In this document: piece by piece, positions 5,233 through 7,837 of the stretch
How the letters are laid out: every line of letters begins with the position of its first letter
How positions within the stretch are numbered: the first letter of the stretch is position 1
DNA from: Eggerthella sp. CAG:209
GTDB lineage: Bacteria > Actinomycetota > Coriobacteriia > Coriobacteriales > Eggerthellaceae
Direction: 5' to 3'
DNA: 7,837 bases
Assembly (NCBI GenBank): GCA_000436075.1
Contig: FR884605.1
Location: forward strand, 5,086 to 12,922
The notes under the pieces: generated by a model
Told to the model about the DNA's origin: nothing
The model's input: only the letters and a program-made list of their open reading frames with translations
Databases searched by the model: none
Program-made: the position numbers and the translations under genes

Positions 5233-6431
5233 CTTTCGATGAAGCGTAAAAGGGCTTCCTTGGTTTCCGGCTGGTCAAAAACTCCTTCAGTGAAGTGGTT
5301 ATGACCCAAGATGTCGTCCGGTAAATAGGGCCAGCCGGGGTTGCACTCGTCTGCCACTGAATAAGCATCGTTTGGTATATCGATGAATCCCCCTTCGAAG
5401 GCGTGCGTCTTTACTGGGAACATCATGGACGCTGGGTACAGGATTTTTCTCCAGGGCGCATTGAAGAGGTTATCCAGGCCGTAAGCAACGGCGGTTGCTT
5501 TATCTTTGGAGCAGAGCAGGCCTGCTGCCCGTGCTTTCCCCTGATAGGTAGAGAAAAGCGTTTCAATGTTTTCGATTTCTAGAGCGGCTTTTTTGTCGTC
5601 TTGGTCGTCTCTCTCAATTTGGATACATTGCGCAACAGAGCCGCTGTCCGGGGAATATAGGAGCCCGCGTTCGCCCCAGTAGGGAAATTCATTCATTTTC
5701 GCCACGAAAGCATCCATGAGCTCAACTCGTAGAGAACGAAGGGCGTCATCCTTGCTTTTGCTAGGGGAGGGGGCCCAGTCCCATATACAGATGTCAACGA
5801 AGCAGGGGATGTGCTGGTTGCGGCTGCTGAACCTTACTTGACGGCAAAATACATAGCCGTCGTATACGAGAGTTAGCTGAAAATCCGGATTGTTCGCGCA
5901 AATCTCTTTGAGCTTGTCGACATCTTCCCTCATCATACAGATATCGATATCGTCATCCCAAGGGATGAACCCGTTTCGTGACAGTGCGCCTATCAACGAG
6001 CCGAACGATGTCCAATAAGGGAGATTTGCCTTTTTGCAAAGCGCATCCAGCTCGAACATAAGGCGTCCGTTTGCTTTCTGCATGATGCGCGCGTTCCCCT
6101 CGGCTTCTGGGAGCAGAGAGAAAATCCTCCTTCTGGTTTCTGCGGGAGTGTCGTTTGGGTAGGCCTTCCTGAACAGCGCTTCCATACGTAGTTTGTTGCG
6201 CTCTGCTTCGGTTCTCAGGGAGGCGTCGATGGCATCGTATTTTGCATTAAGATTTCCATTAATCCCGTTGTCTGCTTGCTCGATGCGGCGAAAGAGCTCA
6301 TCTTGCTTCGATTTAATATCGAGCAGCTCGTCTTTGACTAGATTATTTTGCGCCACAAAGTGCTTTTCTGCCGCATGAAAAGAGCGGGAGGAGATGGGCA
6401 GAAGGCTTTTGAATTTGTTGATGAGAGACAT
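5229..6431 (-). CDS. LicD-family nucleotidyl/phosphocholine-type transferase with N-terminal coiled coil
   Basis: 400 residues read on the minus strand from ATG 6431, with GAGG (minus strand, 6439-6436) four bases upstream, a rather short spacing. Residues about 25-95 are polar and heptad-like, a probable coiled coil. The LicD domain starts near 125: the hallmark GSLIGALSRNGFIPWDDDIDI (144-164) carries the metal-binding aspartates, and FVDICIWDW (211-219) supplies the third acidic strand. The C-terminal part (about 325-375), with its Pro/Asp-rich HAFEGGFIDIPNDAY segment, is also typical. LicD proteins transfer phosphocholine or related phospho-groups onto surface glycans such as teichoic acid; the donor and acceptor here are unknown. 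No signal peptide, so likely cytoplasmic, acting on the glycan before export by the neighbouring transporter. It converges on the ATPase gene with stop codons overlapping by 4 bp, leaving no room for a separate terminator. Confidence 0.87.
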   Translation of the reverse strand: MSLINKFKSLLPISSRSFHAAEKHFVAQNNLVKDELLDIKSKQDELFRRIEQADNGINGNLNAKYDAIDASLRTEAERNKLRMEALFRKAYPNDTPAETRRRIFSLLPEAEGNARIMQKANGRLMFELDALCKKANLPYWTSFGSLIGALSRNGFIPWDDDIDICMMREDVDKLKEICANNPDFQLTLVYDGYVFCRQVRFSSRNQHIPCFVDICIWDWAPSPSKSKDDALRSLRVELMDAFVAKMNEFPYWGERGLLYSPDSGSVAQCIQIERDDQDDKKAALEIENIETLFSTYQGKARAAGLLCSKDKATAVAYGLDNLFNAPWRKILYPASMMFPVKTHAFEGGFIDIPNDAYSVADECNPGWPYLPDDILGHNHFTEGVFDQPETKEALLRFIES

Positions 6432-6624
6432 ACGACCTCAAGTTCATATTTGTTATTGTGTTTTTGCTATTTTACATTGGAAATGATCTCCCTGAGCAAT
6501 ACTTGCGGCCGCCTCGCATTCGGACGATTAACTTAAATAATGCTTCGTTCAACGCTGCGGGTCCGACGTTTTGTGAATCTTCTGTATGATGTTTAGAACG
6601 TGTGTTTAACGAAAGGCAATTCGT
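6432..6624. promoter_or_regulatory. Divergent intergenic region between licD-family gene and secreted-protein gene
   Basis: 193 bp between two divergent starts must hold both promoters. For the plus-strand gene, TATGAT at 6585-6590 is a good -10, with a weak CCGACG at 6563-6568 as -35 (spacer 16). For the minus-strand gene, TAAAAT (complement of 6469-6474) is a possible -10 about 38 bases from the start, with only TTGCTC (complement of 6494-6499) as a distant -35. No palindrome suggestive of a shared operator is evident. The part near the licD start is AT-rich. Confidence 0.4.
6611..6616 (+). promoter_or_regulatory. Ribosome binding site of the secreted lysozyme-like protein
   Basis: GAAAGG lies eight bases before ATG 6625. 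The start is confirmed by the signal peptide that follows it immediately. Confidence 0.6.
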
Positions 6625-7837
6625 ATGGCTGTCGGAAAAAAGCTGCTAAGCGTATTTTTCTCCTTCACTCTAGTTATGGGTCTTCTTCCTTATTCGGCAT
6701 TTGCGGACCCTTTTGATTCGAGCTCGGATTCAACCAAGTCTAGCTCCGATGCATCGACTTTCAATGAGTCCGAATTCGCGGATGGCGGGGTTGCCTCAAA
6801 GCCAGATCCAAACGATTCCGAGGAGGGAATGGGTTCCAATGGTTCTGCCCCTGCTGGGGAGGATGTTGGATTTGACGTCGATGACGAATCCGCCGACGAG
6901 CAGGAATTGTCTGCCCCTGATTATAGTGATGGCAAGCTGGCAATTTGGGCCGACGGCCTTGATGATCCTTCCGACATTGCGGATGTTTATCCTCCCGATA
7001 CCAACGAAATCGAAGCCTACGCTAACGGCTCTAACCTTCAGCCAATGAGCTTCAGCTCTGAAATGCTGTACTTTTGCAAATATGAGAGTAGCTGCAATTA
7101 CGACCAAGGCCTTAGCTCGGGCGATGGGTATCACGCCATGGGCTATTTTCAATTCGACAACAGGTATGGCCTGGGTAGCTTCCTGAAAGCTGCGTATAAC
7201 TACAACCCTTCAACTTATAGTGCTTTAAAGGTCATTGGCGATCGCTACGGGTGGGATGTGACGGGCGCAACCCGCTCCAACGGCGCATTCACCCAATTGG
7301 GTAACGATCTCAATACCGCGTGGCATGCTGCATACAAGGCGAACCCCACCGAGTTTTCAAACTTGCAGAATGGCTGGGCTTACATTGATTCCTACAACGG
7401 GTCGTTAGGTGCTCGTGGTTGCCTCAGGGCATTTGGAATCAACTTGGACAACCGCCCCGATTGTATTAAGGGCCTTTGCTGGGGCATGGTCAACCTGTTT
7501 GGTGCAGGAGGCGGTGCCTCGTATATCAACAATGGCAATTATTATGGTGCAAATTGGTTCTTTAAGAATTCAGGCATCAATGACTCTATGTCAGACGAAG
7601 CTTTTGTAACTACCCTCTGCGACTATGTTGTCAATAACGTTGCGAAGCGTTATCCCAAGCAATCCATCTACTGGACTGGTTGGCAGAATCGGTACAAGAG
7701 CGAAAAAGCTGACTGCTTGAAATATCTTCAGGCAGGCAATTATATAGCGCCGTCCCCCAAGAACGTGAAGGCCGACGCCACCGGCAGCGGCGAGGTGACG
7801 CTCTCCTGGGATCCCGTCGACGGCGCCGACGCCTACG
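6625..7837 (+). CDS. Secreted lysozyme-like protein with FnIII domain (3' end outside window)
   Basis: 404 codons are visible and the frame is open at the window end, so the gene is partial. Residues 1-27 are a classic signal peptide: KK at 5-6, a hydrophobic core, then YSAFA before the likely cleavage at 27/28. Residues 28-135 are an acidic, Ser/Asp/Glu-rich linker. Residues about 142-368 look like a lysozyme/transglycosylase-type fold: YESSCNYDQG (153-162) followed by HAMGYFQFD (170-178) resembles the ES...GxxQ arrangement of such enzymes, making Glu154 the candidate catalytic acid. Seven cysteines (151, 157, 266, 280, 285, 332, 364) could form disulfides outside the cell. From about 376 an FnIII domain begins (SPKNVKADATGSGEVTLSWD). 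Function would be peptidoglycan cleavage or binding at the surface; I do not recognise a close named family, and a catalytically inactive binding module is possible. The last roughly 90 bases are much GC-richer than the rest. Confidence 0.78.
   Translation, partial: MAVGKKLLSVFFSFTLVMGLLPYSAFADPFDSSSDSTKSSSDASTFNESEFADGGVASKPDPNDSEEGMGSNGSAPAGEDVGFDVDDESADEQELSAPDYSDGKLAIWADGLDDPSDIADVYPPDTNEIEAYANGSNLQPMSFSSEMLYFCKYESSCNYDQGLSSGDGYHAMGYFQFDNRYGLGSFLKAAYNYNPSTYSALKVIGDRYGWDVTGATRSNGAFTQLGNDLNTAWHAAYKANPTEFSNLQNGWAYIDSYNGSLGARGCLRAFGINLDNRPDCIKGLCWGMVNLFGAGGGASYINNGNYYGANWFFKNSGINDSMSDEAFVTTLCDYVVNNVAKRYPKQSIYWTGWQNRYKSEKADCLKYLQAGNYIAPSPKNVKADATGSGEVTLSWDPVDGADAY

Noticed and set aside
6701..7048. 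Separate small gene in the +2 frame inside the secreted-protein gene
   Set aside because: It overlaps the signal-peptide-bearing frame that starts at 6625, lacks a ribosome binding site and has no plausible protein features.

Overview
The window looks like chromosomal DNA of a Gram-positive actinobacterium. A gut- or oral-type Coriobacteriia (Eggerthellales-like) is my best guess. The grounds are medium-to-high GC with mixed codon use, GTG/TTG starts with purine-rich ribosome binding sites, CWB2-type cell-wall repeats, a LicD-family transferase, and a secreted hydrolase-like protein running into a fibronectin III module. The genus cannot be fixed from the sequence alone.

Layout. Bases 1-318 are non-coding and dense in repeats: an 11-bp-phased array of GCGAC/GTCGC motifs, three copies of a 13-bp palindrome, a 23-bp perfect inverted repeat enclosing about 190 bp, an 18-bp perfect hairpin, and four GACCAAA motifs. 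A perfect TATAAT sits directly after the last palindrome. Two co-directional genes follow: an AlbA_2 (Schlafen-type) / HATPase_c_4 / winged-HTH regulator (319-1704) and a two-TM protein with a degenerate NUDIX-like domain (1737-2456). This pair is visibly AT-richer than what follows. It resembles accessory or defence cargo: 2TM-NUDIX proteins are known as predicted effectors in nucleotide-signalling conflict systems.

After a 190-bp intergenic region with its own promoter comes a polysaccharide-export ABC transporter: a Wzm/TagG-type permease (2647-3429) and, 9 bp later, a Wzt/TagH-type ATPase (3439-5232). The ATPase carries about 300 extra C-terminal residues that read as three CWB2 (cell-wall-binding repeat 2) units. 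A LicD-family transferase (6431-5229, minus strand) converges on it with a 4-bp overlap of stop codons. Diverging from licD is a secreted protein (6625 to beyond the window end) with a signal peptide, an acidic linker, a lysozyme-like domain and the start of an FnIII domain.

How the parts may work together. Genes 3-5 form a surface-glycan module: the ABC pair would export an undecaprenyl-linked polymer, the CWB2 tail could recognise it on the cytoplasmic side, and LicD could decorate it with a phospho-substituent. The secreted hydrolase-like protein would act on or bind to the cell wall. The AlbA_2/NUDIX pair is functionally separate and is the most likely place for an uncharacterised system: a self-repressing switch, built on the phased palindromes, controlling a membrane effector.
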